A DNA stretch of 64,000 nucleotides, taken from the NCBI GenBank assembly GCA_020444415.1, contig JAHLLA010000002.1, forward strand, positions 1 to 64,000. Reading direction: 5' to 3'. This stretch comes from Bacteroidota bacterium. Lineage in GTDB: Bacteria; Bacteroidota; Bacteroidia; Bacteroidales; F082. Made by a program: the position numbers and the translations under genes. Below are positions 43,952 to 52,691 of this stretch, in pieces (the stretch's first letter is position 1; the number at the start of each line of letters is the position of its first letter). Under the pieces are notes generated by a model, which was given only the letters and a program-made list of their open reading frames with translations, had not been told where the DNA came from and did not search any database.

Positions 43952-45868
43952 TTACTCAATAATCGTGATGCTTCGTTTCACAAATTCCGTTAACTCTTTA
44001 CCTTTGAGCAGGTTTTTTGAAATCCTCGCCAAATCATACATCTGTTTGATCAGCGCATCCTGTTTCTTTTTACTTTTTTCAGTCAATACCTTTCCCAAAA
44101 GCGGGTTGTTAGTATTCAACACCATTTCGTAGGTTTCAGGTAAACCACCCAATCCCATCATGCCACCGCCACCGCCGATGGCTTCCATGTCTTTCATCCG
44201 GCGCATAAACTCATTTTGCATGATTATAACCGGCATATCAGTTTCGCTCAAGTTCTCAAATACGATGTTGAATTTCTCTTTGTTGATATTTCTTTCAAAC
44301 GCTTCTTTTAATTTTTCCTGTTCTTTCTCATCCAGTTTTGAAGGAATATCCTCTTCTTTTTTGATCAGTTTGTCAATCGTATTGGAGTCGACACGTGCGA
44401 AACTTGTATCAGCAAATTTTTGTTCCAGTGTGTTTACAAAATGGTTATCAAGTGCGCCATCCATCAACAATACATCATAACCGCGTTCTTTTGCGGTTTC
44501 AATGTAGGCATGCTGCTGATCCAGGTCGTTGGCGTAGAGGTATACCAGTTTGTTGTCTTTGTCTTTTTGGGTTTTCTCAATATGTGATTTGTATTCGTCA
44601 AGGGTGAAGAATTTGCCATCGGTATTTTTTAGCAATGCAAATTTGACAGCTTTTTCGTAGAATTTCTCTTCCGAGATCATGCCATATTCGATAAATATCT
44701 TGATATCGTCCCATTTCTTTTCAAAAGACTCACGGTCTTTTTTGAATAATTCGGCTAACTTATCGGCGACTTTCCGTGTGATATAACCCGATATCTTTTT
44801 TACACTCTGATCACTTTGCAAATAGGAACGGCTTACATTCAAAGGAATATCTGGTGAGTCGATAACGCCATGAAGCAGGGTTAAGAAATCGGGAACAATA
44901 CCCTCAACAGAATCGGTTACAAAAACCTGGTTGCTGTACAACTGTATTTTATTACGTTGCAATTCATAGTCCTTTTTAACCTTCGGAAAATACAGGATTC
45001 CGGTAAGGTTAAACGGATAGTCCACATTTAAATGGATATGAAACAGCGGCTCATCGAAGGTATAAGGATATAATTCGCGATAAAAATTCTTATAATCATC
45101 ATCCTTGGCATCCGAAGGTTTTACTTTCCATAGCGGATCGGTATTATTAACGATAAAAGGCTTTTCAATTTCTTTGGTCTTCGGGTTGCCATCTTTATCT
45201 TTTTCGCCTTCTATGGGTTCTTGTACCTTCTCGGTACCAAATTGTATTGGAACAGGCAGGAACTTACAATACTTGTTCAGTAATTCCTTGATCTTGTACT
45301 CTTCCAGGAACTCTTTGTTCTCTTTATCAATATGCAGGATCACTTCTGTTCCCCTGTCTTGTTTTTCAATTTCTTCCAGTGAATATTCAGGACTGCCATC
45401 ACATTCCCAGCGAACAGCTTTGGTCTTTCCACCCTTTTTATAAGTTTTGGTTTTTATCTCTACCTTTTCTGAAACCATGAAGGAAGAGTAAAATCCGAGT
45501 CCAAAGTGGCCGATGATCGCATTCTGCTCCGCTTCGGATTTGGTTTTGAATTTCTTTACAAATTCTTCGGCACTCGAAAAAGCGATCTGGTTGATGTATT
45601 TTTCAACTTCTTCGCCGGTCATACCAATGCCGCGGTCTCGCACTGTTAAAGTTTTGTTCTTTTTATCAACTTCGATTTGTATGGTCAGATCACCCAGTTC
45701 ATCTTTCAATTTTCCCATTGATGCAAGTGTTTTCAACTTTTGTGTGGCATCAGTAGCGTTGGAAACCAATTCCCTCAGGAAAATTTCATGGTCAGAGTAT
45801 AGAAATTTCTTAATGATCGGAAAAATATTTTCCGTTTTAATGTCTATAGTTCCTTTTTGTATGGTCAT
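43952..45868 (-). CDS. htpG: Hsp90-family chaperone HtpG
   Basis: The 638-residue chaperone has the GHKL ATPase domain with LRELVSNATDATQK, DRGIGMTGEEV, and GHFGLGFYSSFMV, then the middle domain (NVSRSYLQSDQSVKKI) and a C-terminal dimerisation domain. A longer frame reaches 45958; the ATG at 45868 (MTIQKGTIDIKTENIFP) is the family start, so I use it. It contains a short Gly-rich stretch (IGGGGGMMGLGG, about 578-589), typical for Bacteroidota HtpG. It follows the EFR1-type ferredoxin gene by 93 bp; that gap holds an unusual set of GACAA half-sites. Confidence 0.97.
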   Translation of the reverse strand: MTIQKGTIDIKTENIFPIIKKFLYSDHEIFLRELVSNATDATQKLKTLASMGKLKDELGDLTIQIEVDKKNKTLTVRDRGIGMTGEEVEKYINQIAFSSAEEFVKKFKTKSEAEQNAIIGHFGLGFYSSFMVSEKVEIKTKTYKKGGKTKAVRWECDGSPEYSLEEIEKQDRGTEVILHIDKENKEFLEEYKIKELLNKYCKFLPVPIQFGTEKVQEPIEGEKDKDGNPKTKEIEKPFIVNNTDPLWKVKPSDAKDDDYKNFYRELYPYTFDEPLFHIHLNVDYPFNLTGILYFPKVKKDYELQRNKIQLYSNQVFVTDSVEGIVPDFLTLLHGVIDSPDIPLNVSRSYLQSDQSVKKISGYITRKVADKLAELFKKDRESFEKKWDDIKIFIEYGMISEEKFYEKAVKFALLKNTDGKFFTLDEYKSHIEKTQKDKDNKLVYLYANDLDQQHAYIETAKERGYDVLLMDGALDNHFVNTLEQKFADTSFARVDSNTIDKLIKKEEDIPSKLDEKEQEKLKEAFERNINKEKFNIVFENLSETDMPVIIMQNEFMRRMKDMEAIGGGGGMMGLGGLPETYEMVLNTNNPLLGKVLTEKSKKKQDALIKQMYDLARISKNLLKGKELTEFVKRSITIIE

Positions 45869-45925
45869 GCTTTTAAAATTTTTGTTTGGCTGTCCAATAT
45901 CAAAGCATGTGCCACCTGATTTTTG

Positions 45926-45958
45926 GTGACAAATTGTCCTGATAAAATACATTGTCAC
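45926..45958. repeat. Cluster of GACAA/TTGTC half-sites upstream of htpG
   Basis: GTGACAA (45926-45932), TTGTC (45934-45938) and TTGTCAC (45952-45958) form a short palindrome and a wider 7-bp inverted repeat spaced 19 bp. They lie 58-90 bp upstream of the htpG ATG. The pattern is not CIRCE. Confidence 0.4.
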
Positions 45959-45961
45959 GAA

Positions 45962-47023
45962 TTATTTGACATCAGGCCCTTTGTATCTCCTCCAGGATTT
46001 ATAATGGGTAAGTGAAGTATAGGCAACCAGTTTATTGAAAGCTTTGAACTTCATAAGTGTGTGTAATACTTTGTAGGCACCAAATATGATCAACCCGCCC
46101 AACACAAATTGCAGCAGTTTTTGTATAGCTTCATGTTGAATTTCTGTAAAAGCAGATACCTGGAAAGCATATTTTAATATTAGTAGCGGAAGCAGGGAAA
46201 ATGCAAGCCACCAAACCAATGCTGTGTATGCATGCGGTGTTTCAATGGCTCGTTGCGGACAGGCGTTCATGCAGTGCATGCAGCTTTCGCAATTGTACGA
46301 CCAGTAAGGCATGCCATTTTTCATGCTGATGGCATCCACAGGGCATTCTTTCTCGCAAATCCGACATTCATTGCAGGCATCTGTAGCGATGAAAGTTTTA
46401 GAAAGCATGAATCTGCCATAAAAATAGTAACCCATTGCTATCGGGCTTATCAGAATATCAATAGGAAGATCATATAAACCTCTATTTACTTGCACACCTG
46501 CCTTTAATTTATCTGCAAATCGCATGGTCATGTATTTGCATCTTTTCACGATGGATTTGACCACCTTTTGCCGCAGCCCGGGATGCACAGAAATCCAGTT
46601 GGAGGGCATATCCAATGGCCGGTAACCAACCACACGATAAGCTTTCATTCGGAGTATTATAGCTGGAAGAATCAGAGCCAAACCGTTAATTCCCGGGGTA
46701 AAAATTTTGCTCATTTTCATTCCTGCACGTGTATTCAGCAAAAATACTTTTGTTTTATTGTTGGTTTTGGGTAACTGCCATAAGAATCTAAGCACAATAG
46801 GTGGTGCGTTAAAACCATGGGTTGGGTAACAGAAGCCAAGTAATGTGCTTTCGCCGACATTCATATCTTCAATTGAAAGACGTGAGGCCATGTTGTAAAG
46901 TTCAGCCTCCTGTCCATCGATAGCAAAAGAATCTTTGAGCCATTCAGCAGCCTTTTTGGCATTGCCTGTGCCGGTGAAGTAATAAATCTTGATTGATTTA
47001 GCATCTTGCACAGAATTGTCCAT
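45962..47023 (-). CDS. EFR1-type ferredoxin with flavodoxin-like N-domain
   Basis: A 353-residue protein with an N-terminal flavodoxin-like domain (KIYYFTGTGNAKKAAEWL, where the FTGTGN loop would bind FMN phosphate), a central helical part and a ferredoxin with motifs CNECRICEKEC and CESCMHCMNAC near residues 215-255, then two or three C-terminal helices (about 268-320). EFR1 proteins are predicted membrane-near electron-transfer proteins; the donor and acceptor are not known. It is divergent from the DUF554 gene (65 bp) and upstream of htpG. Confidence 0.87.
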   Translation of the reverse strand: MDNSVQDAKSIKIYYFTGTGNAKKAAEWLKDSFAIDGQEAELYNMASRLSIEDMNVGESTLLGFCYPTHGFNAPPIVLRFLWQLPKTNNKTKVFLLNTRAGMKMSKIFTPGINGLALILPAIILRMKAYRVVGYRPLDMPSNWISVHPGLRQKVVKSIVKRCKYMTMRFADKLKAGVQVNRGLYDLPIDILISPIAMGYYFYGRFMLSKTFIATDACNECRICEKECPVDAISMKNGMPYWSYNCESCMHCMNACPQRAIETPHAYTALVWWLAFSLLPLLILKYAFQVSAFTEIQHEAIQKLLQFVLGGLIIFGAYKVLHTLMKFKAFNKLVAYTSLTHYKSWRRYKGPDVK

Positions 47024-47088
47024 GGCTATGAATTATTTTAAGCAATAAATATAATGATTTTAATATCTTCGTTGCAAACATTCCCATA

Positions 47089-47778
47089 ATGTTAGGAACA
47101 ATTGTAAATGTGTTTGCTGTTATTGCGGGTGGTTCGCTGGGTTTGGTCCTGAATAAAAAACTACCAGACAGATTTATAAGGATATTTTTCCAGGTAATTG
47201 GTTTATTTACCTTATTTCTTGGTTTTTCTATGGCTTTTGAAACCACACATGTGTTGCATATGATCATCGCTTTAATTACAGGTTCTTTAATTGGTGAATT
47301 GATGCGGCTTGATCGTCTGTTTGATCATATGGGCTATTATTTAAAGACAAAATTCAAATTTAAAAATGCCCGTTTTACGGAAGGACTGCTTACCGCTTTT
47401 CTATTGTATTGCATGGGCTCCTTAACTATTTTAGGTGCTATTGAAGAAGGTATGGGAGGCAGCCCTAAACTGCTATTAATCAAATCGCTGATGGATGGTG
47501 TCTCATCCATTGCATTGGCTTCAGGACTGGGCGCGGGAGTCTTGTTTTCTGTAGTTCCTTTATTTATTTACCAGGGTGGTATTACGTTACTTGCGGCAGG
47601 ATTGGGAGAGTTTGTTCCCCAAATATTTATCACGGAACTGTCAGCCGTCGGAGGGATCCTTTTGGTAGGTCTGGGAATTAATATCCTGGACATTAAAAAA
47701 ATCAATGTAATGAACATGTTACCCGCCCTTCTGATGATTATAATATTATTATGGCTGATTCCTGATTTTGGTATCTAA
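47089..47778 (+). CDS. DUF554 family membrane protein
   Basis: A 229-residue integral membrane protein with about seven helices: MLGTIVNVFAVIAGGSLGLV at the start, LTAFLLYCMGSLTILGAIEEG in the middle and ILLVGLGINILDIKKINVMN near the end. This is DUF554 (YdfK/YqgA), a predicted transporter-like family. A possible -7 element (TATCTTCG, 47064-47071) precedes it. It is unlinked to its neighbours by spacing. Confidence 0.9.
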   Translation: MLGTIVNVFAVIAGGSLGLVLNKKLPDRFIRIFFQVIGLFTLFLGFSMAFETTHVLHMIIALITGSLIGELMRLDRLFDHMGYYLKTKFKFKNARFTEGLLTAFLLYCMGSLTILGAIEEGMGGSPKLLLIKSLMDGVSSIALASGLGAGVLFSVVPLFIYQGGITLLAAGLGEFVPQIFITELSAVGGILLVGLGINILDIKKINVMNMLPALLMIIILLWLIPDFGI

Positions 47779-48028
47779 GTAAATGCAAGTCAAAAATGAT
47801 CTTGAAGACTTCTGCATAAAGATTTGACACCATCTTTTCATTGAAAAGTTAATCTCTGTAGCTTATTTAGACTGTTATTAATTTAACGCTTTTAATACTG
47901 AAATACAGTAGTATATGGATGTTTGTCAAAAATATTTAAATCGATTGCGTTCTTTTTCAAATCCATATCCCATTTAAAATATTTACCTTAGCAGGACTTA
48001 TTAATCGCACATTTAAATTACTTTTAAA

Positions 48029-49057
48029 ATGAAAGAAAATATCGATATTGATTGGGGTAATTTACCCTTTGGTTATTACCCTACTGATTACAATGTACGT
48101 TGTTACTTCCGCAATGGAAAATGGGGCGAACTTGAAGTAAGTTCATCCGAATATATCCCGATACATATGGCTGCAACTGCCTTGCATTATGGACAGGAAG
48201 CTTTTGAAGGATTAAAAGCCTATCGTGGTAAAGATGATAAAGTGCGCTTGTTCAGGTGGGAGGAGAATGCAAAACGAATGCAACATTCTGCAAATGGTAT
48301 TTTAATGGCGCCACCACCAAAAGAATTGTTTGAAAAGGCCATAAAGAAAGCCGTAAAATTAAATGCCCGTTTTGTTCCACCATACGGAACGGGAGCCAGC
48401 CTGTATTTGCGTCCACTTTTATTTGGAAGCGGACCCCAGGTAGGTGTAAAGCCGGCAACCGAATATATGTTTATGGTATTTGTAACGCCGGTTGGTCCAT
48501 ACTTCAAAGAAGGTTTTAAGCCTGTATCGATAGAACTTGTAAGAGATTTTGACCGGGCAGCACCGCTCGGCACCGGACATATTAAAGTGGGTGGTAACTA
48601 TGCAGCAGGTATGTATCCTTCCCAACGGGCCCATGCTGATGGTTTTGCTTCGGTACTTTTCCTTGATGCATTGGAAAAAAAATACATCGATGAAGCGGGT
48701 CCTGCAAACTTTTTTGGAATTAAAGATGGTACTTATATTACACCACAGTCAAAAAGTATATTGCCATCTATCACCAATATGAGCCTGGAGCAAATAGCCA
48801 AAGATATAGGGTTGAAAGTTGAAAGAAGGCGTGTAGCAATTGAGGAGTTGGAAACCTTTGAAGAAGCCGGAGCATGCGGCACGGCAGCTATTATCAGTTC
48901 CATCGGAAACATTTATGACCGATCCACGGGAAAGACTATTACTTATGGTGACAAACCGGGTGCATACTCGACCAAATTATATACAACTCTGAGGGCAATA
49001 CAGCAAGGTGAAATAGAAGATACTCATAACTGGACAACTGTGCTGGAAGGAATTTAG
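48029..49057 (+). CDS. ilvE: Branched-chain amino-acid aminotransferase
   Basis: The 342-residue PLP enzyme of fold type IV transfers the amino group between Val, Leu or Ile and 2-oxoglutarate. Marks are ATALHYGQEAFEGLKAYRG (substrate loop), YLRPLLFGSGPQVGVKPA, the catalytic Lys in GHIKVGGNYAAG (about residue 186) and GACGTAAIISSIGNI. It has the size and sequence type of eukaryote-like class II BCATs, usual in this phylum. The 250-bp gap before it holds a TACCTTAG box near 47986 (one base off TAnnTTTG) and nothing else clear. The MORN gene follows 15 bp downstream. Confidence 0.95.
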   Translation: MKENIDIDWGNLPFGYYPTDYNVRCYFRNGKWGELEVSSSEYIPIHMAATALHYGQEAFEGLKAYRGKDDKVRLFRWEENAKRMQHSANGILMAPPPKELFEKAIKKAVKLNARFVPPYGTGASLYLRPLLFGSGPQVGVKPATEYMFMVFVTPVGPYFKEGFKPVSIELVRDFDRAAPLGTGHIKVGGNYAAGMYPSQRAHADGFASVLFLDALEKKYIDEAGPANFFGIKDGTYITPQSKSILPSITNMSLEQIAKDIGLKVERRRVAIEELETFEEAGACGTAAIISSIGNIYDRSTGKTITYGDKPGAYSTKLYTTLRAIQQGEIEDTHNWTTVLEGI

Positions 49058-49072
49058 CCGATTAATTAAAAA

Positions 49073-49765
49073 ATGACCGCTATACTAAAGAATACAAAAA
49101 ACTGCTATTTGATCCTTTTCATGTCTGCCATTCCATTTCTTTTGGTAGCCCAGGAAAACTGCAAAGTCCTCGTTCCTGAAATTTCAGAAAAGTATGTGGG
49201 TAAATGCAAAAAAGGACTGGCGCATGGCAAAGGGCTTGCCATTGGTGTTGATACATACGAGGGATCTTTTAAAAAGGGTTATCCAGAAGGAAGAGGTACT
49301 TATACATGGTCGACTGGTGAAGTGTATAGTGGTGAATGGAAAGTCGGAAAACGAAATGGCATTGGTAAATACACATTTACAAAAAATGGAGAGATCGTTG
49401 TTCAAGAAGGCGTATGGGAAAATGATACTTATAGTGGACCTGTGCCTGAAAAACCTAAGGTTATTTCCTCCTCTGGAATTGAAAGATATTCATTTCAGCG
49501 ACAGGGAGATGGCAACCAACTCTCCATTAATCTTCTTCTTAATGGATCTAAGAATTTAAGCATTGAGGAACTTTCTGTTGCTTCTTCAAGCGGCACCTTG
49601 TTCAGATCTGGGGGAACTTTTACGATTCAGTCAATCATATTTCCACTAACCTGTAAAATTTCTTATTATTCATGGAATAAGATGCACACTTCAAAAGTTT
49701 ATACACGTTTTGAGTTTCAGATTACTGAGGAAGGATGGTGGGTGTTAAATCTGCATAATAATTAG
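49073..49765 (+). CDS. Exported MORN-repeat protein
   Basis: A 230-residue protein with a signal peptide (SAIPFLLVAQ) and three MORN-type repeats (about 35-110): CKKGLAHGKGLAIGVDTYEG, SFKKGYPEGRGTYTWSTGE, YSGEWKVGKRNGIGKYTF. The C-terminal half (about 125-230) is beta-rich with no known family. MORN repeats in Bacteroidota often mediate protein or lipid contact; no role is set. It starts 15 bp after ilvE and may be co-transcribed. Confidence 0.8.
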   Translation: MTAILKNTKNCYLILFMSAIPFLLVAQENCKVLVPEISEKYVGKCKKGLAHGKGLAIGVDTYEGSFKKGYPEGRGTYTWSTGEVYSGEWKVGKRNGIGKYTFTKNGEIVVQEGVWENDTYSGPVPEKPKVISSSGIERYSFQRQGDGNQLSINLLLNGSKNLSIEELSVASSSGTLFRSGGTFTIQSIIFPLTCKISYYSWNKMHTSKVYTRFEFQITEEGWWVLNLHNN

Positions 49766-49774
49766 TAAAGGGCA

Positions 49775-50611
49775 TTAGCTAATTAGCCCTGTCTGCAATA
49801 ATAAGGATTGCATTTCATTTTTAATCTCAGACGCACTTCTTCTTGCAGCTTTTTGAAAATCCGGTTTAACGGAAGCATAAATAATGCCCCTACTTGAGTT
49901 TACCAGTAATCCACACTGCTCATTCAAACCATATTTAGCTACTTCTTGCAAGCTTCCTCCCTGTGCTCCAACGCCAGGTACCAACAGGAAATGATGAGGT
50001 ACTATTTTTCTGATATCTTTTAATGCTTCTGCCTTGGTTGCACCCACAACAAACATAACTTGATCTTTTGAAGCCCAGCTACTAGCAATAGTTAATACAT
50101 TTTCAAATAACTTATTTCCAGTATTATTATCACCTAAAAATTGAAAGTCACTTGCTCCCGGGTTGGATGTGAGGGCAAGTACTATGGTCCATTTTCTATC
50201 AAAAGCCAGAAATGGTGATATGCTATCATGTCCCATATAGGGTGCCACTGTGATGGCATCAAAATCATAGGTTTCGAAGAAGGTTTTGGCATACATGGCA
50301 GATGTGTTGCCGATATCTCCACGTTTAGCATCCGCAATGATAAAAATATCTTTCGTGGTATTTCGTATGTGATCCACAGTTTTTCCAAGACTTTCCCACC
50401 CTGTGGAACCTAATGATTCGTAAAAAGCAATATTTGGCTTATAAGCTACCGCCAGGTCGTGAGTGGCATCTATAATGGCTTTGTTGAATTCAAAAACAGG
50501 GTCATCTGTATCTAATAAATGTTCGGGTATTTTTTTGATATCTGTATCAAGCCCGATACACAGAAACGACCTTTTTTTCCTTATGATCTCGAATAATTGT
50601 TCGTGCGTCAC
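49775..50611 (-). CDS. pyrF: Orotidine-5'-phosphate decarboxylase
   Basis: A 278-residue enzyme of the last step of UMP synthesis. The catalytic motif [16 protein letters not shown] shows the D..K pattern of the family, with the substrate loops LCIGLDTD and VGATKAEAL. Its length is that of the class 2 PyrF. The start is GTG 50611 (THEQLFEII follows). It lies 17 bp after prfA on the same strand, and the MORN gene converges 9 bp away. Confidence 0.95.
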   Translation of the reverse strand: MTHEQLFEIIRKKRSFLCIGLDTDIKKIPEHLLDTDDPVFEFNKAIIDATHDLAVAYKPNIAFYESLGSTGWESLGKTVDHIRNTTKDIFIIADAKRGDIGNTSAMYAKTFFETYDFDAITVAPYMGHDSISPFLAFDRKWTIVLALTSNPGASDFQFLGDNNTGNKLFENVLTIASSWASKDQVMFVVGATKAEALKDIRKIVPHHFLLVPGVGAQGGSLQEVAKYGLNEQCGLLVNSSRGIIYASVKPDFQKAARRSASEIKNEMQSLLLQTGLIS

Positions 50612-50628
50612 TTTAGTAATTTTTACGG

Positions 50629-51705
50629 TTAATCCAATCCTTCCTTCAATCTTTCTGCATTTTCGGCTATTTGCAGCGCATCAGATAGTTCCTGAAGATC
50701 GCCATCGACAATTTGTTGCAAATTATAAAGTGTTAAATTAATTCTGTGGTCGGTTACCCTTCCCTGGGGCCAGTTATATGTTCTGATCTTTGCAGAGCGG
50801 TCGCCGGTAGAAACCATGGTTTTCCGTTTACTCGACATTTCTTCCATATACTTGGCATGCTCCCTCTCGTATAGGCGGGTTCTGAGTACTTTCATGGCTT
50901 TGGCCAGATTTTTAATCTGTGATTTCTCATCCTGGCAACTTACTACAATTCCAGTTGGAATATGTGTCAGTCGAATGGCAGAATAGGTCGTATTTACTGA
51001 TTGTCCACCCGGGCCACTGGAGCAGAATGTATCTTTCCTGATATCTTTATCGTTCAATTCTACATCAAATTCATCAGCTTCGGGTAATACAACAACGGAA
51101 GCAGCAGATGTATGCACGCGGCCCTGGGTTTCGGTTTTCGGTACACGCTGCACACGGTGTACACCTGATTCAAATTTCAGAATGCCATAGGCACCATCAC
51201 CTATCACATCAAATACAATTTCTTTAAAACCACCGGCTGTTCCTTCATTTACATCCACCACATCGATCTTCCAGTTTTTTGTTTCGCAATATTTCTGGTA
51301 CATTCTGTAAAGGTCGCCAGCAAAAATACTGGCTTCATCGCCACCGGTTCCGGCACGAATTTCCATTACGGCATTCTTATCGTCCTGTGGGTCTTTTGGG
51401 ATAAGCAACACCCGTATTTCCTCTTCCATCTCTTCTTTTTGTGGCTCTAGTTCCTCCAGTTCTTCCTTCGCCATTTCCTTAAAATCTGGATCTTTCTCAT
51501 TCTTCAAAACATCTTTGGCACTTTTAATATCTGCCATCAGTTTTGAGTAATCATCGTAAGCCTTAACAATAGGTTCTAGCTCTTTGTAATCCTTATTCAG
51601 TTGCACGAATCTTTTCATATCCGACATGGCAGAAGGATCATTCATCTGAGTAGCCAAATCTTCCCAGCGTTTCTTGATGGCCTCTAATTTATCCAGAATT
51701 TCCAC
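50629..51705 (-). CDS. prfA: Peptide chain release factor 1
   Basis: A 358-residue release factor reading UAG/UAA. It has the GGQ motif ([17 protein letters not shown], about residue 230) needed for peptidyl-tRNA hydrolysis and the [19 protein letters not shown] segment. A longer frame starting at TTG 51756 overlaps the promoter. GTG 51705 ([16 protein letters not shown] follows) gives the family start, 13 nt after the predicted start site. pyrF follows in the same operon. Confidence 0.96.
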   Translation of the reverse strand: MEILDKLEAIKKRWEDLATQMNDPSAMSDMKRFVQLNKDYKELEPIVKAYDDYSKLMADIKSAKDVLKNEKDPDFKEMAKEELEELEPQKEEMEEEIRVLLIPKDPQDDKNAVMEIRAGTGGDEASIFAGDLYRMYQKYCETKNWKIDVVDVNEGTAGGFKEIVFDVIGDGAYGILKFESGVHRVQRVPKTETQGRVHTSAASVVVLPEADEFDVELNDKDIRKDTFCSSGPGGQSVNTTYSAIRLTHIPTGIVVSCQDEKSQIKNLAKAMKVLRTRLYEREHAKYMEEMSSKRKTMVSTGDRSAKIRTYNWPQGRVTDHRINLTLYNLQQIVDGDLQELSDALQIAENAERLKEGLD

Positions 51706-51724
51706 AGTAGTATATTTTGAACTG

Positions 51725-51757
51725 CAAATGTATAAAATTTGGCACCTGAAGTTCAAG
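51725..51757 (-). promoter_or_regulatory. prfA-pyrF promoter
   Basis: On the minus strand, CTTG (51754-51757) is followed after 21 bp by TACATTTG (51725-51732), an exact -7 element. It places the start site near 51718 and rules out the TTG at 51756 as a translation start. Confidence 0.65.
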
Positions 51758-51786
51758 CTGCCTTACAAATCGTAGATGAGAAAAGT

Positions 51787-52569
51787 TTAATTCTTTATCA
51801 GTTTCCTGCTAATCGATTGGCCTTTGACATTCAGTGACAGCATATAAATTCCGCTACTCAAATCTCTTAAATCCAGCTGTAAACTTTCAGAGTATATTAA
51901 TTCATCCTGGTACCACGTTCGAATTGTTTTGCCTGAATGATCCATAATGCTGATTCTTTCTGTTTCAACAGGAAATTTGTCAATAGTAAAAAAGCCGTTT
52001 CCGGGATTTGGAAATATTAAGAGCTCGTTTTCCAATTTTTGGAATTCAATCCCGGTTGTTTCAGGGATGAAATCCAATTGAATATCTTTGAAATTATCCT
52101 GATCCAGAGGCGTCAGGTGCTGTTCTTCACCTCCTTTTATAAAATTAATAGCATACAATGGGCCTTGTGCATGTTTCTCTGTAAATTCAATATGAATTGT
52201 ATAGATTCCATCCGGAACTTCTGCGTCTTCAAGGTCTGTACAATCCCAAACAACAGTATGCGTTTGATGTGAACTGATGGTTGAGCCTGTTACCGCGTCC
52301 ACTTCATTATAATTTGATGCGGCTATCCATGTGTACAGGTATTGTTTCCTGTTGTTCGCTCTTACAAGCCTTGATTTTACAAAGCCACTCTCGTCCTCAA
52401 CCCAAACGGCCAGAACATGTTTAGGCGCATAGTTTCCGTTGGCTGTTACTGTTGTGAAGCTCAAAGTAACTTCTCCAGCGGTTCTTTCCTGTTGTGCTTT
52501 TAAAGGAGCCGAAACAAGTATTGCGATCAAAATGGCGGCTGATATGCTGTAATATTTAAATTGGTTCAT
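51787..52569 (-). CDS. DUF2271-like exported protein with T9SS C-terminal sorting domain
   Basis: A 260-residue protein: signal peptide (SISAAILIAILVSAPLKAQ), a DUF2271-like beta domain (about 30-165; YAPKHVLAVWVEDESGFVK, HTVVWDCTDLEDAEVPDGIY) and a type A T9SS sorting domain (about 185-260; FPNPGNGFFTI, LDLRDLSSGIYMLSL, SRKLIKN). The sorting domain implies export by the type IX system. DUF2271 proteins are often linked to flavin or metal domains, but none is present here. Divergent from the histidine kinase gene. Confidence 0.87.
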   Translation of the reverse strand: MNQFKYYSISAAILIAILVSAPLKAQQERTAGEVTLSFTTVTANGNYAPKHVLAVWVEDESGFVKSRLVRANNRKQYLYTWIAASNYNEVDAVTGSTISSHQTHTVVWDCTDLEDAEVPDGIYTIHIEFTEKHAQGPLYAINFIKGGEEQHLTPLDQDNFKDIQLDFIPETTGIEFQKLENELLIFPNPGNGFFTIDKFPVETERISIMDHSGKTIRTWYQDELIYSESLQLDLRDLSSGIYMLSLNVKGQSISRKLIKN

Positions 52570-52662
52570 AGGTATATCTTTAATGTCTGGTAAAAATATG
52601 AAAAACTGAATGCTAATTTGGAATTGTATAAAATGTCATAAAAAAACTTGTGCCAATAATCC

Positions 52663-52670
52663 TATATTTG
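52663..52670 (+). promoter_or_regulatory. -7 element of the histidine kinase promoter
   Basis: TATATTTG fits TAnnTTTG. Transcription near 52677 supports ATG 52692 over the upstream GTG 52650. No -33 box is clear. Confidence 0.5.
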
Positions 52671-52691
52671 TCAACAACCCAAATTCAGAAA

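Noticed and set aside
45899-45914. Sigma-54-like TGGCAC-ATGC-TTTGAT on the minus strand before htpG
   Set aside because: The -12 GC dinucleotide is missing (GA instead), and sigma-54 needs it; left as chance similarity.
47779-48028. Possible attenuator or leader RNA before the branched-chain aminotransferase gene
   Set aside because: Only a weak 5-bp inverted repeat and no T-run or leader peptide rich in Leu/Val/Ile codons were found.
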